Part shown: positions 25,192-33,995 of the stretch, in pieces
Position numbering within the stretch: the first letter of the stretch is position 1
How the letters are laid out: every line of letters begins with the position of its first letter
Assembly (NCBI RefSeq): GCF_020805785.1
Contig: NZ_JAJGZV010000003.1
Location: forward strand, 1 to 64,000
Origin: Flavobacterium chungbukense
Lineage (GTDB): Bacteria; Bacteroidota; Bacteroidia; Flavobacteriales; Flavobacteriaceae
Direction: 5' to 3'
DNA: 64,000 bases
Notes under the pieces: generated by a model
What the model was told of the DNA's origin: nothing
The model's database searches: none
Seen by the model: the letters and a program-made list of their open reading frames with translations, nothing else
Made by a program: the position numbers and the translations under genes

Positions 25192-26307
25192 ATGAAATAT
25201 TACATAATTGCAGGAGAAGCTTCTGGAGATTTGCACGGTTCGAACTTAATGAAAGCATTATACGTTGAAGATCCTGAAGCAGAAATTAGATTTTGGGGCG
25301 GCGATTTAATGCAAAAAGTGGGCGGAACTTTAGTTAAACACTATCGTGAATTGGCTTTTATGGGATTTATTGAAGTTGTTTTTAATTTGAAAACTATTTT
25401 AAACAATATCAAAATCTGCAAAAAAGACATTTCTGAATTTCAGCCAGATGTAATCATTTTTATTGATTATCCAGGTTTTAATATGCGAATTGCTAAATGG
25501 GCTAAAGAATTAGGATACAAAACACACTATTATATTTCTCCACAAATTTGGGCATGGAAAGAGAATCGTATTAATGCAATCAAACAGGATGTCGATAAGA
25601 TGTTTGTTATTCTTCCTTTCGAAAAAAGCTTTTACGAAGACAAACACCATTTTCCAGTAGATTTTGTCGGACATCCATTAATTGATGCCATTCAGAATCA
25701 GCCTGCTTTTGATGAAGCTTTATTTAGAAAAGAAAACAATTTAGGCAAAAAACCAATTATTGCCGTTTTACCAGGAAGCCGTAAACAGGAAATTACCAAA
25801 ATGCTAAGCGTCATGCTAAGCGTTGTAGATGATTTTCAGGATTATGAATTTGTGATTGCTGGCGCTCCAAGTCAGGAATATGAGTTTTATCAGCAGTTTC
25901 TAAAAAATAAAAATATTGCATTTGTTTCTAATAAAACCTACGATCTGCTTCGTTCATCGACAGCTGCTTTGGTAACTTCTGGAACTGCAACTCTTGAAAC
26001 GGCACTTTTTAAAGTTCCTGAAGTAGTTTGCTATAAAGGAAGCGAAGTTTCGTATCAAATTGCAAAACGTATTATTACCCTAAAATATATTTCTCTTGTC
26101 AATTTAATTATGGATCAAGAAGTGGTGACAGAATTGATTCAAGGAGAATGCAATAAAAAACGAATCAAAGAAGAACTTCAGAAATTATTAGAGCCTCAAT
26201 ATCGTCATAAAGTACTTCAGAATTATGATATTTTAGAAGCAAAATTAGGCGGTGTTGGAGCAAGTAAAAAGACTGCAGAATTGATTGTAGCCGATTTAAA
26301 AAAATAA
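25192..26307 (+). CDS. lpxB: Lipid-A-disaccharide synthase
   Basis: This GT19 glycosyltransferase of 371 residues joins UDP-2,3-diacylglucosamine to lipid X in lipid A synthesis at the inner membrane. Family features are the N-terminal AGEASGDLHGSNLM, RFWGGDLMQ, the IDYPGFNMR segment, SPQIWAWKENRI, LPFEKSFYED, VGHPLID and LPGSRKQEI. Near the end, TSGTATLETALFKVPEVVCY binds the nucleotide. Length is normal. It indicates a Gram-negative outer membrane. Confidence 0.97.
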   Translation: MKYYIIAGEASGDLHGSNLMKALYVEDPEAEIRFWGGDLMQKVGGTLVKHYRELAFMGFIEVVFNLKTILNNIKICKKDISEFQPDVIIFIDYPGFNMRIAKWAKELGYKTHYYISPQIWAWKENRINAIKQDVDKMFVILPFEKSFYEDKHHFPVDFVGHPLIDAIQNQPAFDEALFRKENNLGKKPIIAVLPGSRKQEITKMLSVMLSVVDDFQDYEFVIAGAPSQEYEFYQQFLKNKNIAFVSNKTYDLLRSSTAALVTSGTATLETALFKVPEVVCYKGSEVSYQIAKRIITLKYISLVNLIMDQEVVTELIQGECNKKRIKEELQKLLEPQYRHKVLQNYDILEAKLGGVGASKKTAELIVADLKK

Positions 26308-26323
26308 ACTTAAAACTTACGTT

Positions 26324-26809
26324 TTGAAAAGAATCATCATTTTCCTGTTTTTAGCCGTTGCTTTTACTTCTTGTAAATCGACTTCTGGGGTAGCAACTAA
26401 AAGCGAATCAAAAAAAGAAAATAGAGCTTTAGTGAATACTCTAATTGAAAAAGCAACAGACAATATTGGTGTTCGTTATAAAGCTGGAGGAACTACAAGA
26501 AGTGGTTTTGATTGCTCAGGATTAGTTTATACTACTTTTCAAAGTGAAAATATAACACTGCCAAGGGCATCTTATGAGCAGGCAAAAATTGGAAAAGTGA
26601 TTCCGCTAAATGATGCCAGAAAAGGCGATTTAATTTTCTTTAAAACCAATAAAAGCAGACAAATCAATCACGTCGGACTTATTACAGAAGCGAATTCTGA
26701 TGAAATAAAATTTGTTCATTCTTCTACTTCTAAAGGAGTTATTATTTCTTCAACTAAAGAAGCGTATTATAAAAATGCCTTTGAACAAGTAAATCGAATA
26801 CTTCCGTAA
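26324..26809 (+). CDS. NlpC/P60 (C40) peptidoglycan endopeptidase, lipoprotein
   Basis: This 161-residue protein starts at a TTG (MKRIIIFLFLAVAFTSCKS), giving a lipoprotein signal with the anchored Cys at 17. The NlpC/P60 domain has GFDCSGLVYTTF with the catalytic Cys at 64 and NHVGLI with the catalytic His near 118; RYKAGGTTRSG precedes the Cys as usual. These enzymes cut gamma-D-Glu-diaminopimelate bonds in wall peptides. It follows lpxB by 16 bases and is probably co-transcribed with it. Confidence 0.92.
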   Translation: MKRIIIFLFLAVAFTSCKSTSGVATKSESKKENRALVNTLIEKATDNIGVRYKAGGTTRSGFDCSGLVYTTFQSENITLPRASYEQAKIGKVIPLNDARKGDLIFFKTNKSRQINHVGLITEANSDEIKFVHSSTSKGVIISSTKEAYYKNAFEQVNRILP

Positions 26810-26859
26810 AATCATTTTTTTTATTATTTTTCTTACAAATTATTTAATACTTTTAAGCC

Positions 26860-28893
26860 ATGAAAGTATTAGATTTTCCGTTAGTAAAAATTACAATTGC
26901 CTTTATATTTGGATTGATTTCCTCTTATTATCTTAATTTTTCAATTACAGCTGCATTAGCAATGATTTCACTATCATTTGCTCTATTTTGTTTTTCTTAT
27001 TTGTGGAATTTAAAATACCGCAGAAATGATTTCTCATTTGGATTTTCAGCCCATTTTCTTGCTTTTTTTATTGGCTCGCTAACGTTATTGACCCATACAG
27101 AAAGTCTTCAAAAAACCAATTATGCACATTGCAAACCAGCATTTGAGAAAAAGCAACAGATAACTTTACTTCTCAGAGAAAAACTAAAGGGGAACGATTA
27201 TAGCGATCGCTACATAGGTTTGATAAAATCTATTTCTGGGGAAAATTATTCAGGCAAAATTATCATCAATATTCAAAAAGATAGCGCTAAAAATAATCTG
27301 ATAATTGGCAATAGCATTAAAATTCAAACTATTTTACAACGCACTCAATCCAATAAAAATCCGAATCAATTTGATTACAGTAAATATTTGGCCAACAAAC
27401 AGATTTATGCTCAAATCTATTGCCAGAAAAAAGAAATATTTATCAATAAACAGATTCAAAAAGACATTTGGTATTATTGCGCCAAACTACATTCAAGAAT
27501 ACTTTCTAATCTTGAAAGATCAAAATTCAATAAATCAGAAATGAATGTCGCTCTGGCACTAATATTAGGCCAGCAGCAAGAAATTTCACAGGATATTATT
27601 CAAGATTATCAATATTCTGGAGCAACACACATTTTATCAGTTTCTGGCTTACACGTAGGTTTTATAATGCTTTTTATTACTTTTATTTTAAAACCAATTC
27701 CAAATACAAGTAAAGGATCATTTTTAAAACTGATTTCCATTTTAATCTCTTTATCAGGATTTGCCATCATTTCAGGTTTATCACCTTCAGTTTTAAGATC
27801 GGTTGTTATGTTTTCTTTCATTGCAATCGGAAACCACTTGCGAAGAAATGGAAACATCTATCATACGTTACTCGTTTCAATTCTCATTATACTTTTATTT
27901 GAACCTTATTTTTTATTCGATGTCGGATTTCAGTTAAGCTATTTGGCGCTGTTTTTCATTCTTTGGTTACAGCCGCTTCTAAAAAACATTTACACACCAA
28001 AAAACAAATTGACAAATTATATATGGGAGGCTTTAACTGTTTCATTTGCCGCTCAGATAGGCACATTACCTTTATGCCTTTACTATTTTCATCAATTTCC
28101 GGGCTTATTTTTTGTTACCAATATCATAATTCTTCCTGTTTTGTCTTTTATAATGATTGCAGGAATTATCGTAATGATTATTGCCATTTTTACAAATCCG
28201 CCATTATGGATAATAGTGATTTTTGAAAAAAGCATTTATCTTTTAAATCTTATGATACATGCAGTGGCTTCTGTAGATTCATTTGTTATTCAAAATATTA
28301 GTTTTAACTCGTATTATTTACTAACATTTTATCTTTTAATAATTGGCTCCATTATATGGCTAAAAAAACCAAATTTTACTAAAACAATATTCGTTATGAG
28401 TTCAGTTATTTTAGTACAACTCTCTTTTATTCTGTCAAAAATTGAGATTGAGAAGGAAAAAGAACTTATCGTTTATAACAAAAAAGACAATTCATTAATT
28501 TCCACCCGTATAGGAAATACTGTAGTGTTTTATAAAAGAGATACTAGTTATAAAAATGATTCGAATGATAGAATTATGAATTCTTATCTAGTAGGAAATT
28601 CGGCTTCTTTAAGTAAAATTGACCCCCTAAAAAACCTAATGTATTTTAAAAACAAGAAAATACTCTTAATTGACAGTTCGGGCATTTACCCTCCCAATTT
28701 ATCGCCAGATCTTTTAATTCTTACTCAAACCCCAAAGATAAATCTAGACCGATTATTAACCCAAATACAGCCAAAAATGATAATAGCAGACGGATCAAAC
28801 TCCAATTCTATTCAGAAATACTGGAAAGAAAGTTGTTTGAAAAAAAATATCCCTTTTCATTCAACGAAAGAAAAGGGATACTATAAATTGTAA
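26860..28893 (+). CDS. ComEC/Rec2 family competence protein
   Basis: This 677-residue polytopic membrane protein has N-terminal TM segments with an OB-like DUF4131 region (about 25-190). A central competence domain (about 215-480) carries GATHILSVSGLHVGFIMLF and SPSVLRSVVMFSFIAI, and a weakly conserved C-terminal soluble part follows. ComEC forms the inner-membrane channel that brings transforming single-stranded DNA into the cytoplasm. The C-terminal metallo-beta-lactamase domain of many ComEC proteins is not recognisable here; its HxHxDH motif is missing, a common reduction in Bacteroidota. It converges on the thioredoxin-like gene, 5 bases apart. Confidence 0.88.
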   Translation: MKVLDFPLVKITIAFIFGLISSYYLNFSITAALAMISLSFALFCFSYLWNLKYRRNDFSFGFSAHFLAFFIGSLTLLTHTESLQKTNYAHCKPAFEKKQQITLLLREKLKGNDYSDRYIGLIKSISGENYSGKIIINIQKDSAKNNLIIGNSIKIQTILQRTQSNKNPNQFDYSKYLANKQIYAQIYCQKKEIFINKQIQKDIWYYCAKLHSRILSNLERSKFNKSEMNVALALILGQQQEISQDIIQDYQYSGATHILSVSGLHVGFIMLFITFILKPIPNTSKGSFLKLISILISLSGFAIISGLSPSVLRSVVMFSFIAIGNHLRRNGNIYHTLLVSILIILLFEPYFLFDVGFQLSYLALFFILWLQPLLKNIYTPKNKLTNYIWEALTVSFAAQIGTLPLCLYYFHQFPGLFFVTNIIILPVLSFIMIAGIIVMIIAIFTNPPLWIIVIFEKSIYLLNLMIHAVASVDSFVIQNISFNSYYLLTFYLLIIGSIIWLKKPNFTKTIFVMSSVILVQLSFILSKIEIEKEKELIVYNKKDNSLISTRIGNTVVFYKRDTSYKNDSNDRIMNSYLVGNSASLSKIDPLKNLMYFKNKKILLIDSSGIYPPNLSPDLLILTQTPKINLDRLLTQIQPKMIIADGSNSNSIQKYWKESCLKKNIPFHSTKEKGYYKL

Positions 28894-28898
28894 TTAGG

Positions 28899-29348
28899 TT
28901 ATTCCTTATTTAATATCGAATTGCATTCAGATATCCAAGATTTGATACCCGCTTGATTATCCGAAATTAAACCTAGCTTATTAAAGCTTGTCTTTCCTTT
29001 TCTTAAATAAACTTCGGTCAGACAAACTTGAGGAATTTGTTCAACTCCAAAAGCATTTTTCAATCGTAGAGTTTGTTCTTTTATGTTTTCAGAAACTGTT
29101 GGATCAGAAAGATCGAGTTTTACTAAAATAACATTTCTACGTGACCAATCTTCAAAGTCTCGTGTAGCAAAAATTTCATTTTGAAATTTCTGTCCCACAC
29201 CTTGACCTGTAAAAAAAATCAGCAATGGTTTTCTTTGCTCTGAGCTTACTGCAACAGCATCATTAATATCGGTTCTCCAAACTAAACCTTGAGAACGCAC
29301 AAAAAAAGAGCTCAAAAAGAGCACTAAAATAAGTAGTTTTTGGAGCAT
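28899..29348 (-). CDS. Thioredoxin-fold secreted protein lacking the CxxC site
   Basis: The product has 149 residues: signal peptide (about 1-19), then a thioredoxin fold like the 30.3-kb paralog. Where that paralog has TGSDWCGWCIRLQNE, this one reads TGQGVGQKFQNE, so both redox cysteines are gone. A cis-Pro (EQIPQVC) is kept. The fold without the dithiol cannot do normal disulfide exchange. It may be a binding or chaperone-like derivative. The upstream region shares GGTTTTGGTT-type sequence with the neighbouring copy, showing tandem duplication. Confidence 0.72.
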   Translation of the reverse strand: MLQKLLILVLFLSSFFVRSQGLVWRTDINDAVAVSSEQRKPLLIFFTGQGVGQKFQNEIFATRDFEDWSRRNVILVKLDLSDPTVSENIKEQTLRLKNAFGVEQIPQVCLTEVYLRKGKTSFNKLGLISDNQAGIKSWISECNSILNKE

Positions 29349-29549
29349 AATAAAATTGGTTTTGGTTAAGTTAATATGACGAAAATAATATAAAAACCAA
29401 ATTAAACTAATTATTTAACGAACAAAAAATGCTGATTTAATAATTAAAATCACATTGATAATAAACGAATCTTATTTTAATAATTTTTTAAAAAACAATA
29501 CCATAAAAAATCAAATTCTCTGCCTTTGATTTTTTTTTAGACAAAAAAA

Positions 29550-29579
29550 ATACCTCTCCGTCGGGGGACAAAGAGGTAT
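29550..29579 (-). terminator. Terminator of the second thioredoxin-like gene
   Basis: ATACCTCT (29550-29557) pairs with AGAGGTAT (29572-29579). On the minus strand a run of eight T follows. It lies 38 bases past the stop of the gene at 29618. Confidence 0.87.
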
Positions 29580-29617
29580 CAAAAAAAAAAATTAAAATAA
29601 AAGTTAAAATGAAATCT

Positions 29618-30070
29618 TTATTCAGGCGGGTGTAAAATCGTATTCGATTCTGCAATCCAAGCTTTTGCCCCACCAGGCTTGTAAGCTATTTTCCCTAGGG
29701 CACTGAATGTTGTTTTGTTTTTTCTTACTGATGCCATGGCAAAGCATACTTCTGGCAGATCTTCTACACCAAATGCATTTTTTAATTTTACATTTTGCTC
29801 ACGATCACTCTCAGAAGCGTTCATGTCTGATAAATCTAATTTTACTAAGATCACATTATCGCGTGACCAGACGGCAAAATCAGGAGTTTTAAAAATTTCG
29901 TTTTGAAGATTGTCTGGTACACCTGAGGCAGTGAATAAAATCAACATTGGTTTTTTTTGCTCATTACTAATTGCAATTGCGTCTGTCATACTAGTTCGCC
30001 AGGCTAGATTTTGCGCTTGCATAAAAAATGAACCCAAAAAAAACAGTAGGATAAGTAGTTTTTTGGTCAT
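29618..30070 (-). CDS. Thioredoxin-fold secreted protein lacking the CxxC site (second copy)
   Basis: This 150-residue protein has a signal peptide (MTKKLLILLFFLGSFFMQAQ). Its thioredoxin fold is close to the neighbouring 149-residue copy (NLAWRT, AIAISNEQKKPMLILFTASG, LVKLDLSDMNAS). The active-site segment is TASGVPDNLQNE, with no cysteine at all. The cis-Pro region is EDLPEVCF. It is a second decayed or repurposed paralog of the CxxC protein at 30.3 kb. Whether the pair is functional cannot be told; both have intact reading frames and signals. Confidence 0.72.
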   Translation of the reverse strand: MTKKLLILLFFLGSFFMQAQNLAWRTSMTDAIAISNEQKKPMLILFTASGVPDNLQNEIFKTPDFAVWSRDNVILVKLDLSDMNASESDREQNVKLKNAFGVEDLPEVCFAMASVRKNKTTFSALGKIAYKPGGAKAWIAESNTILHPPE

Positions 30071-30231
30071 ATAAATTGGTTTTGGTTAGATTAGCGAAAC
30101 GAAATTAACATTATATTTTAATTTTCCAATTTTTATTAGCACAAAAAATACATTATATGTTTTTTTAATAACAATAAAATACAAAAATCACAATACAAAT
30201 GAGCAAAAGAAATTTTTTTCTTACAAAACAA

Positions 30232-30263
30232 AAAAAGTCCTTTACAACAGTAAAGGACTTTTT
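30232..30263 (-). terminator. Terminator of the CxxC thioredoxin gene
   Basis: A perfect 14-base inverted repeat (30232-30245 and 30250-30263, loop AACA) with a T run on the minus strand. It ends the gene at 30282. Confidence 0.92.
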
Positions 30264-30281
30264 ACAATTTATTATTTTATT

Positions 30282-30749
30282 TTATGATTTCTTAGGATGA
30301 ACAATTCCGTCTGCAACGGTTAACCAGGCAGAAGGACCTCCAGCAACATATCCTGTTTTACCAAGACCTTTAAAATTAACTTTTCCATCTTTAGATTCTG
30401 CGCTAGTGAAAAAAATTGTTGGAAAACCTTGAATTGCAAAAGCTTGCTGCAATTCCAGATTCTGATTCTTAAGTTCTGGCGTTTGAGGAACGGCTCTTGG
30501 ATAATCTAACTCTACCAAAATCACATTTGTAGCTGCCCACTTTTTAAATTCTTCCGTCTTTAAAACCTCATTTTGCAAGCGAATACACCAACCGCACCAA
30601 TCACTTCCTGTAAAAAACATTAACATCGGTTTTTGTTCTTTATTACTTACCGTAATTGCCTCTCTAACATCTGTATACCACTTTAACTCTTGTGCCTGAA
30701 GATTTAAAGCACCAAGCAAAATGAAAGTCACAAGTATTATTTTTTTCAT
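30282..30749 (-). CDS. Secreted thioredoxin-family protein with WCGWC site
   Basis: From the ATG at 30749 (six codons inside the longest frame, chosen because the signal peptide starts there) the product is 155 residues. It has a signal peptide (1-20), then a thioredoxin fold with FFTGSDWCGWCIRLQ (C52 and C55) and the cis-Pro GFPTIFF. It is thus the active member of a family of three tandem paralogs. It probably reduces or forms disulfides in the periplasm. It follows the two POT transporter genes by about 45 bases on the same strand. Confidence 0.86.
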   Translation of the reverse strand: MKKIILVTFILLGALNLQAQELKWYTDVREAITVSNKEQKPMLMFFTGSDWCGWCIRLQNEVLKTEEFKKWAATNVILVELDYPRAVPQTPELKNQNLELQQAFAIQGFPTIFFTSAESKDGKVNFKGLGKTGYVAGGPSAWLTVADGIVHPKKS

Positions 30750-30795
30750 AATGAGAAATTTTGACAAATTTATGCAAAAACTAATTACAATATAA

Positions 30796-32280
30796 TTATT
30801 TAACTTCTTGCATTAACCTTCTAATTAACGGAGTTAAAACAATGAATGCAATTCCTGCAACTAATGCATAAACCGCTAATTGATAATATCCACTTGTGTA
30901 GGCCATAAGTTTAGACATTAATGTAGTTCCAGTATTTGCATCAGACATTTCAGCTCCTAATTTACCCGCAGCAAATTGACCGAATGCGCTTGAAAGAAAC
31001 CATAATCCCATCATCATTCCAAATAATCTTTTTGGAGACAACTTTGTTATTACAGACATTCCGATTGGTCCAATACACAATTCACCTAACGTATACAAAA
31101 GATATCCTAAAGCAAATACATCTAGAGAACTCAATCCGTCTTGGTTTACAAAATATCTAGCGGCATAAAAGATAAAGAAACCTGCTGCCAGTAAAATAAA
31201 TGATAGACCAAATTTAATAACGGTATTAGGCTCTATTTTTCGCTTAGACATATAAATCCACAAGAAGCCTAATAATGGACTAAAAACAATAACGTAAAGT
31301 GAGTTTATACTATTATTAACCACATTTGGATCAATGTTAAAGAACAACAGTTTATTCGTTAAATTATCTTTCGCAAATAATGACAATGAACCTCCTGATT
31401 GCTCAGAAATTGCCATAAACATAAAATAGGCAAAAATAAAGATAAAGGCAGCCAAAAACTTAAGTCGCTGCTTTCTTTCTTTTATCAATATCAATTCATA
31501 TAAAAAATATACCAATGCCAAAACTCCGATCGTATACATAAAATACTCTGTAAAATCAGAATTTATAACCATCATGTAAACTAATGGAATTACCGCAAAA
31601 GAACCTACATAAACCGCTATCTCGTAAAGATTTCGTTTTTTAGGAGCATGATTTTCTAATGGAGAATTTCCAATAGGCGCTAAATGTTTTTTCGTTAAAA
31701 GAAAAGTTACAACACCAATTATCATAACAATTGCCGCCGAAAGAAAACAAAGGCTCCATGAATAATTTTTTCCTAAATAAATAGGTATTGCACCACCAAG
31801 CATTCCTCCAATATTAATTCCGGCATAAAATAATCCGTAACCTGCGTCACGGCGACCATCATTTTCATGATATAGCTCTCCAACCATCGAAGAAACATTT
31901 GGCTTAAAGAAACCAGTTCCAATAATAGAAAGCGTTATTCCATAATAAAAGAAATCATGCGGATTTGCGGCAATTAGCAAATTACCCAAAATCATAACGA
32001 TTCCTCCAAAAAGAAGCGATTTTTTAAATCCTAAAACTTTATCGGCAAAAATTCCACCAATAAAGGTAAAAGCATAAACAAAAGCCTGCACAGCTCCATA
32101 TTGAAGATTCGCTTTCCCTTCAACCAGACCTAATTGGTCTACCATGAAAACTGCTAAAACCCCTCTCATTCCGTAGAAACAAAAACGTTCCCACATTTCA
32201 ACTAAAAACAAATACCATAATTGCTTTGGATACTTGCCCTCAAAATTTTGAATTTCTTCTAAAGTAATTGTCTTCTCCAT
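30796..32280 (-). CDS. POT family proton-dependent peptide transporter
   Basis: This polytopic protein is 494 residues from the ATG at 32280, which begins right at the stop of the upstream gene; an alternative ATG at 32295 would add five residues and overlap it. The POT/PTR signatures are present: ExxER (EMWERFCFYGMRG), GGIFADKVLGFKK, GTGFFKPNVSSMVGELY and LFYAGINIGG, with about twelve or more TM segments. It imports di- or tripeptides with protons. Paired with a second POT and a DPP4-like peptidase, it forms a peptide-uptake block. Confidence 0.93.
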   Translation of the reverse strand: MEKTITLEEIQNFEGKYPKQLWYLFLVEMWERFCFYGMRGVLAVFMVDQLGLVEGKANLQYGAVQAFVYAFTFIGGIFADKVLGFKKSLLFGGIVMILGNLLIAANPHDFFYYGITLSIIGTGFFKPNVSSMVGELYHENDGRRDAGYGLFYAGINIGGMLGGAIPIYLGKNYSWSLCFLSAAIVMIIGVVTFLLTKKHLAPIGNSPLENHAPKKRNLYEIAVYVGSFAVIPLVYMMVINSDFTEYFMYTIGVLALVYFLYELILIKERKQRLKFLAAFIFIFAYFMFMAISEQSGGSLSLFAKDNLTNKLLFFNIDPNVVNNSINSLYVIVFSPLLGFLWIYMSKRKIEPNTVIKFGLSFILLAAGFFIFYAARYFVNQDGLSSLDVFALGYLLYTLGELCIGPIGMSVITKLSPKRLFGMMMGLWFLSSAFGQFAAGKLGAEMSDANTGTTLMSKLMAYTSGYYQLAVYALVAGIAFIVLTPLIRRLMQEVK

Positions 32281-32281
32281 T

Positions 32282-33958
32282 TTATCTAACACCATGCATC
32301 ATTTTTTTCAAGAATGGAGTCAACGCAAATAATATAATTGCTGCAATACCAGTAAGCACCACAAATACCATAAAGAACTCATATAAATTATGGATTTCAA
32401 ATCCTGCAAAAAAGTGATTATGAGCACTAATTTGGTGCTGCTCTAAAAGAGCCAATTGCTCTGCAGTTGGCACTATTTTATTATCTAAAACTGCTTGAAG
32501 ATCTATTCCTAATTCTTTTGCTTTTGCAAATTTATCTCCAGTTGCAGGCAAAATAGAACCCAAAGTTCCACCTAGAGCATAACCAGAAGCATTAGACAAG
32601 AAAAACACACCATATAGTAAAGATGCAAAACGTTTTGGAGATAATTTACCTACCAATGATAATCCGATTGGCGACAAACATAACTCAGCACATGTATTTA
32701 AGAAATATAACAGGATAAGCCATTTTACCAATAACAATCCAGAAGTTCCGATATAAGAAACCTGAGTTGCAATCATAAAGAAACTTATCGAGATTACCAC
32801 TAAACCAACAGCCAATTTCACTGGAGAGATTGGTTCTTTTCCTTTTGCTCTTAAAGTATCCCAAAGTATACTAAATGGAACTGCCAATAGAACAACAAAT
32901 AATCCGTTAAAGATTTGAACCATCGAAGGAGGCATTTGCCAGCCAAAGAAATTTCTATCTGTTTGGTTGTCTGCAATAAATGTCAACGAAGAACCTGCCT
33001 GCTCGAAAGCTGCCCAGAAGAAGATAATAAAAAATGAAACAATGTAAATTACAATGATTCTGTCTCTTTCAATTTTCGTTAATGAAGTATCCGATATAAT
33101 CAATCCCGCTAATGCTATACCACTAGAATAAATTAATGTGTAAATTAAATTCTGCCCCACAACATAATGAAAAAAGAAACCTAAAGCTATAAATGCAATT
33201 CCTGCAATTGTTAGAGATTTACTAGAAAAATTAGCTGTCTGTGCCTCTCCTTCTTCAAAATCTTCTGCTACATTTTTTGATGGCAATCCTCCTAATGGTC
33301 TTCCTTCCGGAGAAACTACATATTTGTTCTTTAAAAAATAAAAAAGTAGTGTTCCTAATAACATAGCTACAGAAGCCGCCATGAATCCCCATCTAAAAGC
33401 ATGAATATCTCTAATACCTCCTGCATCTTTAACATCTCCTAACAAAGGACAAATAGACTGACCTAAAAAAGCCCCTATATTAATTCCCATATAAAAAATA
33501 GTGAAAGCACTATCTAATTTTGTTTTTTCTTGTTTTGGATATAAACTTCCAACCATACTAGAAATGTTTGGTTTAAAGAATCCGTTACCAAAAACAATTA
33601 CGCCCAAAGCAGAATACATGATAATTTTAGCTAAATCTAAATTAGATTCAAAAACACTTCCGCTTGTGAACAAAAGCATTTGCCCAGTTGCCATTAACAA
33701 TCCGCCTAATAAAATACAATTTCTATTACCTAAATAACGGTCTGCCACAAAACCTCCCAACATTGGCGTTAAATAACAAAGTCCTAAGAAACCTCCATAA
33801 ATTAATGACGCTTCTTCTTCTTTCATTAATAATGAATTTACAAGAAATAAAGTCAATAAAGCTCGCATTCCATAAAAATTGAACCGCTCCCACATCTCCG
33901 TTCCAAACAATACCCAAAGTCCTTTTGGATGCGCAGTTTTTACTTGAGTTTCTCCCAT
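32282..33958 (-). CDS. POT family proton-dependent peptide transporter (second copy)
   Basis: This 558-residue paralog of the neighbouring transporter has the same core motifs: EMWERFNFYGMRA, GGFVADRYLGNRNC, NGFFKPNISSMVGSLYPK and IFYMGINIGA. It carries an extra hydrophilic loop near 215-240 (SPEGRPLGGLPSK, then an acidic stretch) and another before the last TM (KAKELGIDLQAVL). Substrates should be short peptides; the differing loops suggest some divergence. It ends where the next transporter begins and follows the peptidase gene by 37 bases. Confidence 0.93.
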   Translation of the reverse strand: MGETQVKTAHPKGLWVLFGTEMWERFNFYGMRALLTLFLVNSLLMKEEEASLIYGGFLGLCYLTPMLGGFVADRYLGNRNCILLGGLLMATGQMLLFTSGSVFESNLDLAKIIMYSALGVIVFGNGFFKPNISSMVGSLYPKQEKTKLDSAFTIFYMGINIGAFLGQSICPLLGDVKDAGGIRDIHAFRWGFMAASVAMLLGTLLFYFLKNKYVVSPEGRPLGGLPSKNVAEDFEEGEAQTANFSSKSLTIAGIAFIALGFFFHYVVGQNLIYTLIYSSGIALAGLIISDTSLTKIERDRIIVIYIVSFFIIFFWAAFEQAGSSLTFIADNQTDRNFFGWQMPPSMVQIFNGLFVVLLAVPFSILWDTLRAKGKEPISPVKLAVGLVVISISFFMIATQVSYIGTSGLLLVKWLILLYFLNTCAELCLSPIGLSLVGKLSPKRFASLLYGVFFLSNASGYALGGTLGSILPATGDKFAKAKELGIDLQAVLDNKIVPTAEQLALLEQHQISAHNHFFAGFEIHNLYEFFMVFVVLTGIAAIILFALTPFLKKMMHGVR

Positions 33959-33995
33959 ATTATTCGCTTATTTAATTAAGTTTAAAAGATTTAGA

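Noticed and set aside
28899..30070. Pseudogene call for the two cysteine-less thioredoxin-like genes
   Set aside because: Frames, signal peptides, the cis-Pro region and at least one terminator are intact, so they look like functional but non-redox genes.
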